Part shown: positions 48,811-61,200 of the stretch, piece by piece
Layout: every line of letters starts with the position of its first letter
Position numbering within the stretch: position 1 is the stretch's first letter
Made by a program: the position numbers and the translations under genes
Assembly (NCBI RefSeq): GCF_051014685.1
Contig: NW_027478439.1
Span: 186,001 to 250,000 of the forward strand
Length of the DNA: 64,000 nt
Source of the DNA: Ptiloglossa arizonensis
Taxonomy: Eukaryota; Arthropoda; Insecta; Hymenoptera; Colletidae
Direction of reading: 5' to 3'
The notes under the pieces: model-generated
Told to the model about the DNA's origin: nothing
The model's database searches: none
The model's input: the letters and a program-made list of their open reading frames with translations, nothing else

Positions 48811-51800
48811 CTTCTGCTGCTCCAAACGCTTAACCACAGTGGCCTAGGGAAAAAAATGCACATACCTTTGTAATCGGGAGAGTTTCTACTTTCAGACGCA
48901 ACAGGAACTTTTGGGTTTGGTCAATCCGTCCGCGAGATATGGGAGTTTGAAGCTAAGAAATGGTTGAGAAGACAACAAATTTTGCGCCCTTCTGCTGCTC
49001 CAAACGCTTAACCACAATGGCCTAGGGAAAAAATACACATACCTTTGTAATCGGGAGAGTTTCTACTTTCAGACGCAACAGGAATTTTTGGGTTTGGTCA
49101 AGCCGTTCGCAAGATATGGAAGTTTGAAGCTAAGAAATGGTTGAGCAGACAACAAATTTTTCCCACTTCTGCTGATCCAAACGCTTAACCAGAATGGCCT
49201 AGGGGAAAAATACACATACCGTTGTAATCGGGCGAGTTACTACTTTCAGATGCAAGAGGAATTTTTGTGTTTGGTCAATCCGTTCGCGAGATATGGGAGT
49301 TTGAAGCTAAGAAATGGTTGAGCAGACAACAAATTTTTCCCAATTCTGCTGCTCCAAACGCTTAACCAGAATGGCCTAGGGAAAAAATACACATACCGTT
49401 GTAATCGGGCGAGTTCCTACTTTCGGACGCAACAGGAATTTTTGGGTTTGGTCAATCCATTCGCGAAATATGGGAGTTTGAATCTAAGAAATGGTTGAGC
49501 AGACAACAAATATTTTCCAATTCTGCTGCTCCAAACGCTTAACCAGAATGGCCTAGGAAAAAAATACACATACGGTTGTAATCGGGCGAGTATCTACTTT
49601 CAGATGCAATAGTAATTTTTGGGTTTGGTCAATCCGTTCGCGAGATATGGGAGTTTGAATCTAAGAAATGGTTGAGAAGACAACAAATTTTGCGCACTTC
49701 TGCTGCTCCAAACGCTTAACCAGAGTGGCCAACGGAAAAAATACACATACCGTTGTAATCGGGCGAGTTTCTACTTTCAGATGCAATAGGAATTTTTGGC
49801 TTTGGTCAATCCGTTCGCGATATATGGGAGTTTGAAGCTAAGAAATGGTTGGGAAGGCAACAAATTTTGCGCACTTCTGCTGCTCCAAACGCTTAACCAG
49901 AATGGCCGCGGGAATAAATACACATACCGTTGTAATCGGTCGAGTATCTACTTTCAGATGCAAGGGGAATATCTCGGTTTGGTCAATCCGGTCGCGAGAT
50001 ATGGGAGTTTGAAGCTAAGAAATGGTTGAGAAGGCAACAAATTTTTCGCACTTCTGCTGCTCCAAACGCTTAACCAGAATGGCCTAGGGAAAAAATACAC
50101 ATACCGTTGTAATCGTACGAGTTTCTACTTTCAGACGCAACAGGAATTTTTGGGTTTGGTCAATCCGTTCGCGAGATATGGGAGTTTGAAGCTAAGAAAT
50201 GGTTGAGGAGACAACAAATTTTGCGCACTTCTACTGCTCCAAACGCTTAACCAGAATGGCCGCGGGAAAAAATACACATACCGTTGTAATCGGGCGAGTT
50301 GCTACTTTCAGATGCAATAGGAATTTTTGGGTTTGGTCAATCCGTTCGCGAGATATGGGAGTTCGAAGCTAAGAAATGGTTGAGAAGACAAGTAATTTTT
50401 CGCACTTCTGCTGCTCCAAACGCTTAACCACAATGGCCTAGGGAAAAAATACACATACCTTTGTAATCGGGAGAGTCTCTACATTCAGACGCAAGAGGAA
50501 TTTTTGGGGTTTGGTCAATCCGTTCGCGAGATATGGGTGTTTGAAGCTAAGAAATGGTTGAGAAGACAACAAATTTTTCGCAATTCTGCTGCTCCAAACG
50601 CTTAACCAGAATGGCCTACGGAAAAAATACACATACCGTTGTAATCGGGCGACTTCCTACTTTCAGGTGCAATAGGAATTTTTGGCATTGTTCAATCCGT
50701 TCGCGATATATGGGAAATTGAAGCTAAGAAATGGTTGGGAAGGCAACAAATTTTGCGCATTTCTGCTGCTCCAAACGCTTATCCAGAATGGCCTAGGAAA
50801 AAAATTTACCTACCGTTGTAATCGGGCGAGTTTCTACTTTCAGATGCAATAGGAATTTTTGGCTTTGTTCGATCCGTTCGCGATATATGGGAGATTGAAG
50901 CTAAGAAATGGTTGGGAAGGCAACAAATTTTGCGCATTTCTGCTGCCCAAACGCTTATCCAGAATGGCATAGGGAAAAAATACACCTACCGTTGTAATCG
51001 GGCGAGTTTCTACTCTCAGATGCAATAGGAATTTTTGGCTTTGTTCAATCCGTTCGCGAGATTTGGGAGTTCGAAGCTAAGAAATGGTTGAGAAGACAAC
51101 AAATTTTCCGCACTTCTGCTGCTCCGAACGCTTAACCAGAATGGCCTAGAGAAAAAAAATACACCAGCCTTTGTAATCGGGCGAGTTTCTACTTTCAGAC
51201 GCAGCAGGAATATGTGGGTTTGGTCAGTCCGTTCGCGATATATGGGAGTTTGAAGCTAAGAAATGGTTGGGAAGGCAACAAATTTTGCGCATATCTGCTG
51301 CTCCAAACGCTTATCCAGAATGGCCTAGGGAAAAAATATACCTACCGTTGTAATCGGGCGAGTTTCTACTTTCAGATTCAATAGGAATTTTTGGCTTTGT
51401 TCGATCCGTTCGCGATATATGGGAGATTGAAGCTAAGAAATGGTTGGGAAGGCAACAAATTTTGCGCATTTCTGCTGCTCCAAACGCTTAACCAGAATGG
51501 CCTAGGGACAAAATACAAATACCGTTGTAATCGGGCTAGTTTCTACTTTCAGACGCAGCAGGAATTTTTGGGCTTGGTCAATCCCTTCGCGAGATATGGG
51601 GGTTTGAAGCTAAGAAATGGTTGAGCAGACAACAAATTTTTCCCACTTCTGCTGCTCCAAACGCTTAACCACAATGGCCTAGGGAAAAAAATGCACATAC
51701 CTTTGTAATCGGGAGAGTTTCTACTTTCAGACGCAACAGGAACTTTTGGGTTTGGACAATCCATTCGCGAGATATGGGAGTTTGAAGCTAAGAAATGGTT

Positions 51801-51827
51801 GAGCAGACAACAAATTTTGCGCACTTC
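48811..51827. repeat. Third, older copy of the 42-48 kb block
   Basis: After about 5.5 connecting monomers, 49.78-51.65 kb follows copy 2 at offset 3013 (17 x 177 + 4), with the same monomer order: TTCGCGATATATGGG, AAGGGGAATATCTCGG, ATCGTACGAG, GACAAGTAATTTTTCG, AATTTACCTACC, CTGCCCAAACG and ACACCAGCC. It lacks several variants that both other copies share. Examples are GAATGGCC where they have GAATGTCC, and CATACCG where they have CATACTG, so it branched off before the 4250 bp duplication. Confidence 0.85.
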
Positions 51828-54800
51828 TGCTGCTCCAAACGCTTAACCACAATGGCCCAGGGAAAAAATACACATACCTTTGTAATCGGGAGAGTTTCTA
51901 CTTTCAGACGCAACAGGAACTTTTGGGTTTGGTCAATCCGTTCGCGAGATATGGGAGTTTGAAGCTAAGAAATGGTTGAGAAGACAACAAATTTTGCGCC
52001 CTTCTGCTGCTCCAAACGCTTAACCACAATGGCCTAGGGAAAAAATACACGTACCTTTGTAATCGGGAGAGTTTCTACTTTCAGACGCAACAGGAATTTT
52101 TGGGTTTGGTCAAGCCGTTCGCAAGATATGGGAGATTGAAGCTAAGAAATGGTTGAGCAGACAACAAATATTTCCCAATTCTGCTGCTCCAAACGCTTAA
52201 CCAGAATGGCCTAGGGACAAAATACAAATACCGTTGTAATCGGGCTAGTTTCTACTTTCAGACGCAGCAGGAATTTTTGGGCTTGGTCAATCCCTTCGCG
52301 AGATATGGGGTTTGAAGCTAAGAAATGGTTGAGCAGACAACAAATTTTTCCCACTTCTGCTGCTCCAAACGCTTAACCACAATGGCCTAGGGAAAAAAAT
52401 GCACATACCTTTGTAATCGGGAGAGTTTCTACTTTCAGACGCAACAGGAACTTTTGGGTTTGGACAATCCATTCGCGAGATATGGGAGTTTGAAGCTAAG
52501 AAATGGTTGAGCAGACAACAAATTTTGCGCACTTCTGCTGCTCCAAACGCTTAACCACAATGGCCCAGGGAAAAAATACACATACCTTTGTAATCGGGAG
52601 AGTTTCTACTTTCAGACGCAACAGGAACTTTTGGGTTTGGTCAATCCGTTCGCGAGATATGGGAGTTTGAAGCTAAGAAATGGTTGAGAAGACAACAAAT
52701 TTTGCGCCCTTCTGCTGCTCCAAACGCTTAACCACAATGGCCTAGGGAAAAAATACACGTACCTTTGTAATCGGGAGAGTTTCTACTTTCAGACGCAACA
52801 GGAATTTTTGGGTTTGGTCAAGCCGTTCGCAAGATATGGAAGTTTGAAGCTAAGAAATGGTTGAGCAGACAACAAATATTTCCCAATTCTGCTGCTCCAA
52901 ACGCTTAACCAGAATGGCCTAGGAAAAAAATACACATACGGTTGTAATCGGGCGAGTATCTACTTTCAGATGCAATAGTAATTTTTGGGTTTGGTCAATC
53001 CGTTCTCGAGATATGGGAGTTTGAATCTAAGAAATGGTTGAGAAGACAACAAATTTTGCGCACTTCTGCTGCTCCAAACGCTTAACCAGAGTGGCCTACG
53101 GAAAAAATACACATACGGTTGTAATCGAGCGACTTTCTACTTTCAGATGCAATAGGAATTTTTGTGTTTGGTCAATCCTTTCGCGGGATATGGGAGTTTG
53201 AAGCTAAGAAATGGTTGAGAAGACAACAAATATTTTGCACTTCTGCTGCTACAAACGCTTATCCAGAATGGCCTAGGGAAAAAATACACATACCGTTGTA
53301 GTCGGGAGAGCTTCTACTTTCAGACGCAGCAGGTATTTTTGGATTTGGTCAATCCGTTCACGAGATATGGGAGTTTGAAGCAAAGAAATGGTTGAGAAGA
53401 CAACAAATTTTGCGCACATCTGTTGTTCCAAACGCTTAACCAGAATGTCCTAGGGAAAAAATACACAAACCTTTGTAATCGGGCGAGTTCCTAGTTTCAG
53501 ACGCAACAGGAGTTTTTGGGTTTGGTCAATCCATTCGGAGATATGGGAGTTTGAAGCTAAGAAATGGTTGAGCAGACAACAAATTTTTCCCACTTCTGCT
53601 GCTCCAAACACTTAACCACAATGGCCTAGTGAAAAAATACACATACATTTGTAATCGGGAGAGTTTCTACTTTCAGACGCAACAGGAATTTTTGGGTTTG
53701 GTCAATCCGTTCGCGAGATATGGGAGTTCGAAGCTAAGAAATGGTTGGGAAGGCAACAAATTTTGTGCATTTCTGCTGCTCCAAACGCTTAACCAGAATG
53801 GCCTAGGGAAAAAATACACATACCGTTGTAATCGGGCGCGTTCTTACTTTCAGATGCAATAGTAATTTTTGGGTTTGGTCAATCCGTTCGCGAGATATGG
53901 GAGTTTGAATCTAAGAAATGGTTGAGAAGACAACAAATTTTGCGCACTTCTGCTGCTCCAAACGTTTGACTAGAATGGCCTGGGGAGAAAATACACATAC
54001 CGTTGCAATCGGGCGAGTTTCTACTTTCAAACGCAACAGGAACTTTTGGGTTTGGTCAATCCGTTCGCGAGATATGGGAGTTTGAATCTAAGAAATGGTT
54101 GAGAAGCAAACAAATTTTGCGCACTTCTGCTGCTCCAAACGCTTAACCAGAATGGCCTAGGGAAAAAATACACATACCTTTGTAATCGGGCGAGTTCCTA
54201 CTTTCATACGCAACAGGAATTTTTGGGTTTGGTCAATCCGTTCGCGAGATATGGGAGTTTGAATCTAAGAAATGGTTGAGAAGGCAACAAATTTTTCGCA
54301 CTTCTGCTGCTCCAAACGCTTAACCAGAATGGCCTAGGGAAAAAAAACACATGCCGTTGTAATCGGGCGAGCTTCTACTTTCAGATGCAATAGTAATTTT
54401 TGGGTTTGGTCAATCCGTTCGCGAGATATGGGAGTTTGAATCTAAGAAATGGTTGAGAAGCAAACAAATTTTGCGCCCATCTGCTGCTCCAAACGCTTAA
54501 CCACAATGGCCTAGGGAAAAAATACACATACCTTTGTAATCGGGAGAGTTTCTACTTTCAGACGCAACAGGAATTTTTGGGTTTGGTCAAGCCGTTCGCA
54601 AGATATGGAAGTTTGAAGCTAAGAAATGGTTGAGCAGACAACAAATTTTTCCCACTTCTGCTGATCCAAACGCTTAACCAGAATGGCCTAGGGGAAAAAT
54701 ACACATACCGTTGTAATCGGGCGAGTTACTACTTTCAGATGCAAGAGGAATTTTTGGGTTTGGTCAATCCGTTCGCGAGATATGGGAGTTTGAAGCTAAG

Positions 54801-55365
54801 AAATGGTTGAGCAGACAACAAATTTTTCCCAATTCTGCTGCTCCAAACGCTTAACCAGAATGGCCTAGGGAAAAAATACACATACCGCTGTAATCGGCGA
54901 GTATCTACTTTCAGATTCAAGAGGAATTTTTGGGCTTGGTCAAATCGTTCGCGAGATATGGGCGTTTGAAGCTAAGAAATGGTGGAGCAGACAACAAATT
55001 TTTCGCACTTCTGCTGCTACAAACGCTTATCCAGAATGGCCTAGGGAAAAAATACACATACCGTTCTAATCGGGCGAGTTTCGACTTTCAGATGCAATAG
55101 TAATTTTTGGGTTTGGTCAATCCGTTCGCGAGATATGGGAGTTTGAAACTAAGAAATGTTTGAGAAGACAACAAATTTTTCGCACTTCTGCTGCTCCAAA
55201 CGCTTAACCAGGATGGTATAGGGAAAAAATACACATACCCTTGTAATCGGGAGAGTTTCTACTTTCAGACGCAGCAGGTATTTTTGGGTTTGGTCAATCC
55301 GTTAACGAGATATGGGAGTTTGAAGCTCAGAAATGGTTGAGCAGACAACAAATTTTTCCCACTTC
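51828..55365. repeat. 20-monomer block, copy 1 (3538 bp)
   Basis: It is a complete unit duplicated directly downstream at offset 3538, becoming 3539 after a one-base loss in this copy (GATATGGGGTTTG near 52,310, versus five G's in copy 2). It contains an internal four-monomer repeat (51.5-52.2 kb copied at 52.2-52.9 kb, offset 707). It also has a monomer with a two-base loss, CCATTCGGAGATATGG near 53,531, and a private GTTAACGAG near 55,301. Confidence 0.9.
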
Positions 55366-58300
55366 TGCTGCTCCAAACGCTTAACCACAATGGCCCAGGG
55401 AAAAAATACACATACCTTTGTAATCGGGAGAGTTTCTACTTTCAGACGCAACAGGAACTTTTGGGTTTGGTCAATCCGTTCGCGAGATATGGGAGTTTGA
55501 AGCTAAGAAATGGTTGAGAAGACAACAAATTTTGCGCCCTTCTGCTGCTCCAAACGCTTAACCACAATGGCCTAGGGAAAAAATACACGTACCTTTGTAA
55601 TCGGGAGAGTTTCTACTTTCAGACGCAACAGGAATTTTTGGGTTTGGTCAAGCCGTTCGCAAGATATGGGAGATTGAAGCTAAGAAATGGTTGAGCAGAC
55701 AACAAATATTTCCCAATTCTGCTGCTCCAAACGCTTAACCAGAATGGCCTAGGGACAAAATACAAATACCGTTGTAATCGGGCTAGTTTCTACTTTCAGA
55801 CGCAGCAGGAATTTTTGGGCTTGGTCAATCCCTTCGCGAGATATGGGGGTTTGAAGCTAAGAAATGGTTGAGCAGACAACAAATTTTTCCCACTTCTGCT
55901 GCTCCAAACGCTTAACCACAATGGCCTAGGGAAAAAAATGCACATACCTTTGTAATCGGGAGAGTTTCTACTTTCAGACGCAACAGGAACTTTTGGGTTT
56001 GGACAATCCATTCGCGAGATATGGGAGTTTGAAGCTAAGAAATGGTTGAGCAGACAACAAATTTTGCGCACTTCTGCTGCTCCAAACGCTTAACCACAAT
56101 GGCCCAGGGAAAAAATACACATACCTTTGTAATCGGGAGAGTTTCTACTTTCAGACGCAACAGGAACTTTTGGGTTTGGTCAATCCGTTCGCGAGATATG
56201 GGAGTTTGAAGCTAAGAAATGGTTGAGAAGACAACAAATTTTGCGCCCTTCTGCTGCTCCAAACGCTTAACCACAATGGCCTAGGGAAAAAATACACGTA
56301 CCTTTGTAATCGGGAGAGTTTCTACTTTCAGACGCAACAGGAATTTTTGGGTTTGGTCAAGCCGTTCGCAAGATATGGAAGTTTGAAGCTAAGAAATGGT
56401 TGAGCAGACAACAAATATTTCCCAATTCTGCTGCTCCAAACGCTTAACCAGAATGGCCTAGGAAAAAAATACACATACGGTTGTAATCGGGCGAGTATCT
56501 ACTTTCAGATGCAATAGTAATTTTTGGGTTTGGTCAATCCGTTCTCGAGATATGGGAGTTTGAATCTAAGAAATGGTTGAGAAGACAACAAATTTTGCGC
56601 ACTTCTGCTGCTCCAAACGCTTAACCAGAGTGGCCTACGGAAAAAATACACATACGGTTGTAATCGAGCGACTTTCTACTTTCAGATGCAATAGGAATTT
56701 TTGTGTTTGGTCAATCCTTTCGCGGGATATGGGAGTTTGAAGCTAAGAAATGGTTGAGAAGACAACAAATATTTTGCACTTCTGCTGCTACAAACGCTTA
56801 TCCAGAATGGCCTAGGGAAAAAATACACATACCGTTGTAGTCGGGAGAGCTTCTACTTTCAGACGCAGCAGGTATTTTTGGATTTGGTCAATCCGTTCAC
56901 GAGATATGGGAGTTTGAAGCAAAGAAATGGTTGAGAAGACAACAAATTTTGCGCACATCTGTTGTTCCAAACGCTTAACCAGAATGTCCTAGGGAAAAAA
57001 TACACAAACCTTTGTAATCGGGCGAGTTCCTAGTTTCAGACGCAACAGGAGTTTTTGGGTTTGGTCAATCCATTCGGAGATATGGGAGTTTGAAGCTAAG
57101 AAATGGTTGAGCAGACAACAAATTTTTCCCACTTCTGCTGCTCCAAACACTTAACCACAATGGCCTAGTGAAAAAATACACATACATTTGTAATCGGGAG
57201 AGTTTCTACTTTCAGACGCAACAGGAATTTTTGGGTTTGGTCAATCCGTTCGCGAGATATGGGAGTTCGAAGCTAAGAAATGGTTGGGAAGGCAACAAAT
57301 TTTGTGCATTTCTGCTGCTCCAAACGCTTAACCAGAATGGCCTAGGGAAAAAATACACATACCGTTGTAATCGGGCGCGTTCCTACTTTCAGATGCAATA
57401 GTAATTTTTGGGTTTGGTCAATCCGTTCGCGAGATATGGGAGTTTGAATCTAAGAAATGGTTGAGAAGACAACAAATTTTGCGCACTTCTGCTGCTCCAA
57501 ACGTTTGACTAGAATGGCCTGGGGAGAAAATACACATACCGTTGCAATCGGGCGAGTTTCTACTTTCAAACGCAACAGGAACTTTTGGGTTTGGTCAATC
57601 CGTTCGCGAGATATGGGAGTTTGAATCTAAGAAATGGTTGAGAAGCAAACAAATTTTGCGCACTTCTGCTGCTCCAAACGCTTAACCAGAATGGCCTAGG
57701 GAAAAAATACACATACCTTTGTAATCGGGCGAGTTTCTACTTTCATACGCAACAGGAATTTTTGGGTTTGGTCAATCCGTTCGCGAGATATGGGAGTTTG
57801 AATCTAAGAAATGGTTGAGAAGGCAACAAATTTTTCGCACTTCTGCTGCTCCAAACGCTTAACCAGAATGGCCTAGGGAAAAAAAACACATGCCGTTGTA
57901 ATCGGGCGAGCTTCTACTTTCAGATGCAATAGTAATTTTGGGTTTGGTCAATCCGTTCGCGAGATATGGGAGTTTGAATCTAAGAAATGGTTGAGAAGCA
58001 AACAAATTTTGCGCCCATCTGCTGCTCCAAACGCTTAACCACAATGGCCTAGGGAAAAAATACACATACCTTTGTAATCGGGAGAGTTTCTACTTTCAGA
58101 CGCAACAGGAATTTTTGGGTTTGGTCAAGCCGTTCGCAAGATATGGAAGTTTGAAGCTAAGAAATGGTTGAGCAGACAACAAATTTTTCCCACTTCTGCT
58201 GATCCAAACGCTTAACCAGAATGGCCTAGGGGAAAAATACACATACCGTTGTAATCGGGCGAGTTACTACTTTCAGATGCAAGAGGAATTTTTGGGTTTG

Positions 58301-58905
58301 GTCAATCCGTTCGCGAGATATGGGAGTTTGAAGCTAAGAAATGGTTGAGCAGACAACAAATTTTTCCCAATTCTGCTGCTCCAAACGCTTAACCAGAATG
58401 GCCTAGGGAAAAAATACACATACCGCTGTAATCGGGCGAGTATCTACTTTCAGATTCAAGAGGAATTTTTGGGCTTGGTCAAATCGTTCGCGAGATATGG
58501 GCGTTTGAAGCTAAGAAATGGTGGAGCAGACAACAAATTTTTCGCACTTCTGCTGCTACAAACGCTTATCCAGAATGGCCTAGGGAAAAAATACACATAC
58601 CGTTCTAATCGGGCGAGTTTCGACTTTCAGATGCAATAGTAATTTTTGGGTTTGGTCAATCCGTTCGCGAGATATGGGAGTTTGAAACTAAGAAATGTTT
58701 GAGAAGACAACAAATTTTTCGCACTTCTGCTGCTCCAAACGCTTAACCAGGATGGTATAGGGAAAAAATACACATACCCTTGTAATCGGGAGAGTTTCTA
58801 CTTTCAGACGCAGCAGGTATTTTTGGGTTTGGTCAATCCGTTCACGAGATATGGGAGTTTGAAGCTCAGAAATGGTTGAGCAGACAACAAATTTTTCCCA
58901 CTTCT
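55366..58905. repeat. 20-monomer block, copy 2
   Basis: It mirrors copy 1 to its end, including the rare GAAGCTCAGAAATGG monomer (55,321 and 58,860). Small differences are AATCGGGCGAG versus AATCGGCGAG (54,895 in copy 1), GTTCACGAG versus GTTAACGAG, GCGTTCCTAC versus GCGTTCTTAC and TAATTTTGGG (four T's) versus five. The very low divergence points to a recent exchange. Confidence 0.9.
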
Positions 58906-61200
58906 GCTGCTCCAAACGCTTAACCACAATGGCCTAGGGAAAAAATACACACACCTTTGTAATCGGGAGAGTTTCTACTTTCAGACGCAACAGGCATTTT
59001 TGGGTTTGGTCAAGCCGTTCGCGAGATATGGAAGTTTGAAGCTAAGAAATGGTTGAGAAGACAACAAATTTTGCGCACTTCTGTTGCTCCAAAAGCTTAG
59101 CCAGAATGACCTAGGGAAAAAATACACATACCGTTGTAATCGGGCGAGTTCCTACTTTCGGACGCAACGGGAATTTTTGGGTTTGGTCAATCCATTCGCG
59201 AAATATGGGAGTTTGAAGCTAAGAAATGGTTGAGCAGACAACAAATATTTCCCAATTCTGCTGCTCCAAACGCTTAACCAGAATGGCCTAGGAAAAAAAT
59301 ACACATACGGTTGTAATCGGGCGAGTATCTACTTTCAGATGCAATAGTAATTTTTGGGTTTGGTCAATCCGTTCGCGAGATATGGGAGTTTGAATCTAAG
59401 AAATGGTTGTGAAGACAACAAGTTTTGCGCACTTCTGCTGCTCCAAACGCTTAACCAGAGTGGCCTATGGAAAAAATACACATACTGTTGTAATCGAGCG
59501 ACTTTCTACTTTCAGATGCAATAGGAATTTTTGTGTTTGGTCAATCCTTTCGCGGGATATGGGAGTTTGAAGCTAAGAAATGGTTGAGAAGACAACAAAT
59601 TTTTTGCACTTCTGCTGCTACAAACGCTTATCCAGAATGGCCTAGGGAAAAAATACACATACCGTTGTAGTCGGGAGAGCTTCTACTTTCAGACGCAGCA
59701 GGTATTTTTGGATTTGGTCAATCCGTTCACGAGATATGGGAGTTTGAAACAAAGAAATGGTTGAGAAGACAACAAATTTTGCGCACATCTGTTGTTCCAA
59801 ACGCTTAACCAGAATGACCTAGGGAAAAAATACACACACCTTTGTAATCGGTCGAGTTCCTACTTTCAGACGCAACAGGAATTTTTGGGTTTGGTCAATC
59901 CATTCGGAGATATGGGAGTTTGAAGCTAAGAAATGGTTGAGCAGACAACAAATTTTTCCCACTTCTGCTTCTCCAAACACTTAACCACAATGGCCTAGGG
60001 AAAAAAAAAACATACATTTGTAATCGGGAGAGTTTCTACTTTCAGACGCAACAGGAATTTTTGGGTTTGGTCAATCCGTTCGCGAGATATGGGAGTTCGA
60101 AGCTAAGAAATGGTTGGGAAGGCAACAAATTTTGTGCATTTCTGCTGCTCCAAACGCTTAACCATAATGGCCTAGGGAAAAAATACACATACCGTTGTAA
60201 TCGGGCGCGTTTCTACTTTCAGATGCAATAGTAATTTTAGGGTTGGTCAATCCGTTCGCGAGATATGGGAGTTTGAATCTAAGAAATGGTTGAGAAGACA
60301 ACAAATTTTGCGCACTTCTGCTGCTCCAAACGTTTGACTAGAATGGCCTGGGGAGAAAATACACATACCGTTGTAATCGGGCGAGTTTCTACTTTCAGAT
60401 GCAATAGGAATTTTTGGGTTTGGTCAATCCGTTCGCGAGATATGGGAGTTTGAATCTAAGAAATGGTTGAGAAGCAAACAAATTTTGCGCACTTCTGCTG
60501 CTCCAAACGCTTAACCAGAATGGCCTAGGGAAAAAATACACATACCTTTGTAATCGGGCGAGTTTCTACTTTCATACGCAACAGGAATTTTTGGGTTTGG
60601 TCAATCCGTTCGCGAGATATGGGAGTTTGAATCTAAGAAATGGTTGAGAAGGCAACAAATTTTTCGCACTTCTGCTGCTCCAAACGCTTAACCAGTATGG
60701 CCTAGGGAAAAAAAACACATACCGTTGTAATCGGGCGAGCTTCTACTTTCAGATGCAGTAGTCATTTTTGGGTTTGGTCAATCCGTTCGCGAGATATGGG
60801 AGTTTGAATCTAAGAAATGGTTGAGAAGCAAACAAATTTTGCGCACTTCTGCTGCTTCAAACGCTTAACCAGAATGGCCTACGGAAAAAATACACATACC
60901 GTTGTAATCGGGCGACTTGCTACTTTCCGGTGCAATAGGAAATTTTGTGTTTGGTCAATCCTTTCGCAGGATATGGGAGTTTGAAGCTAAGAAATGTTTG
61001 AGAAGACAACAAATTTTTCGCACTTCTGCTGCTCCAAACGTTTGACTAGAATGGCCTGGGGAAAAAATACACATACCGTTGTAATCGGGCGAGCTTCTAC
61101 TTTCAGATGCAATAGGAATTTTTGGGCTTGGTCAAACCGTTCGCGAGATATGGGAGTTTGAAACTAAGAAATGGTTGAGCAGACAACAAATTTTTCCCAA
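58906..61200. repeat. Older relative of the 20-monomer block
   Basis: From 59,221 to about 60,850 the monomer order follows 56.4-58.0 kb at an offset near 2830 (16 x 177 - 2). The same markers occur: AACAAATATTTCCC, CATACGGTTG, TTTGCACTTC, GTTGTTCCAAACG, CCATTCGGAGAT and AGAAGCAAACAAATTTTG. There are many more differences than between the two copies before it (CCTATGG for CCTACGG, AACAAGTTTTG for AACAAATTTTG). This is an earlier layer of the same expansion. Confidence 0.82.
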
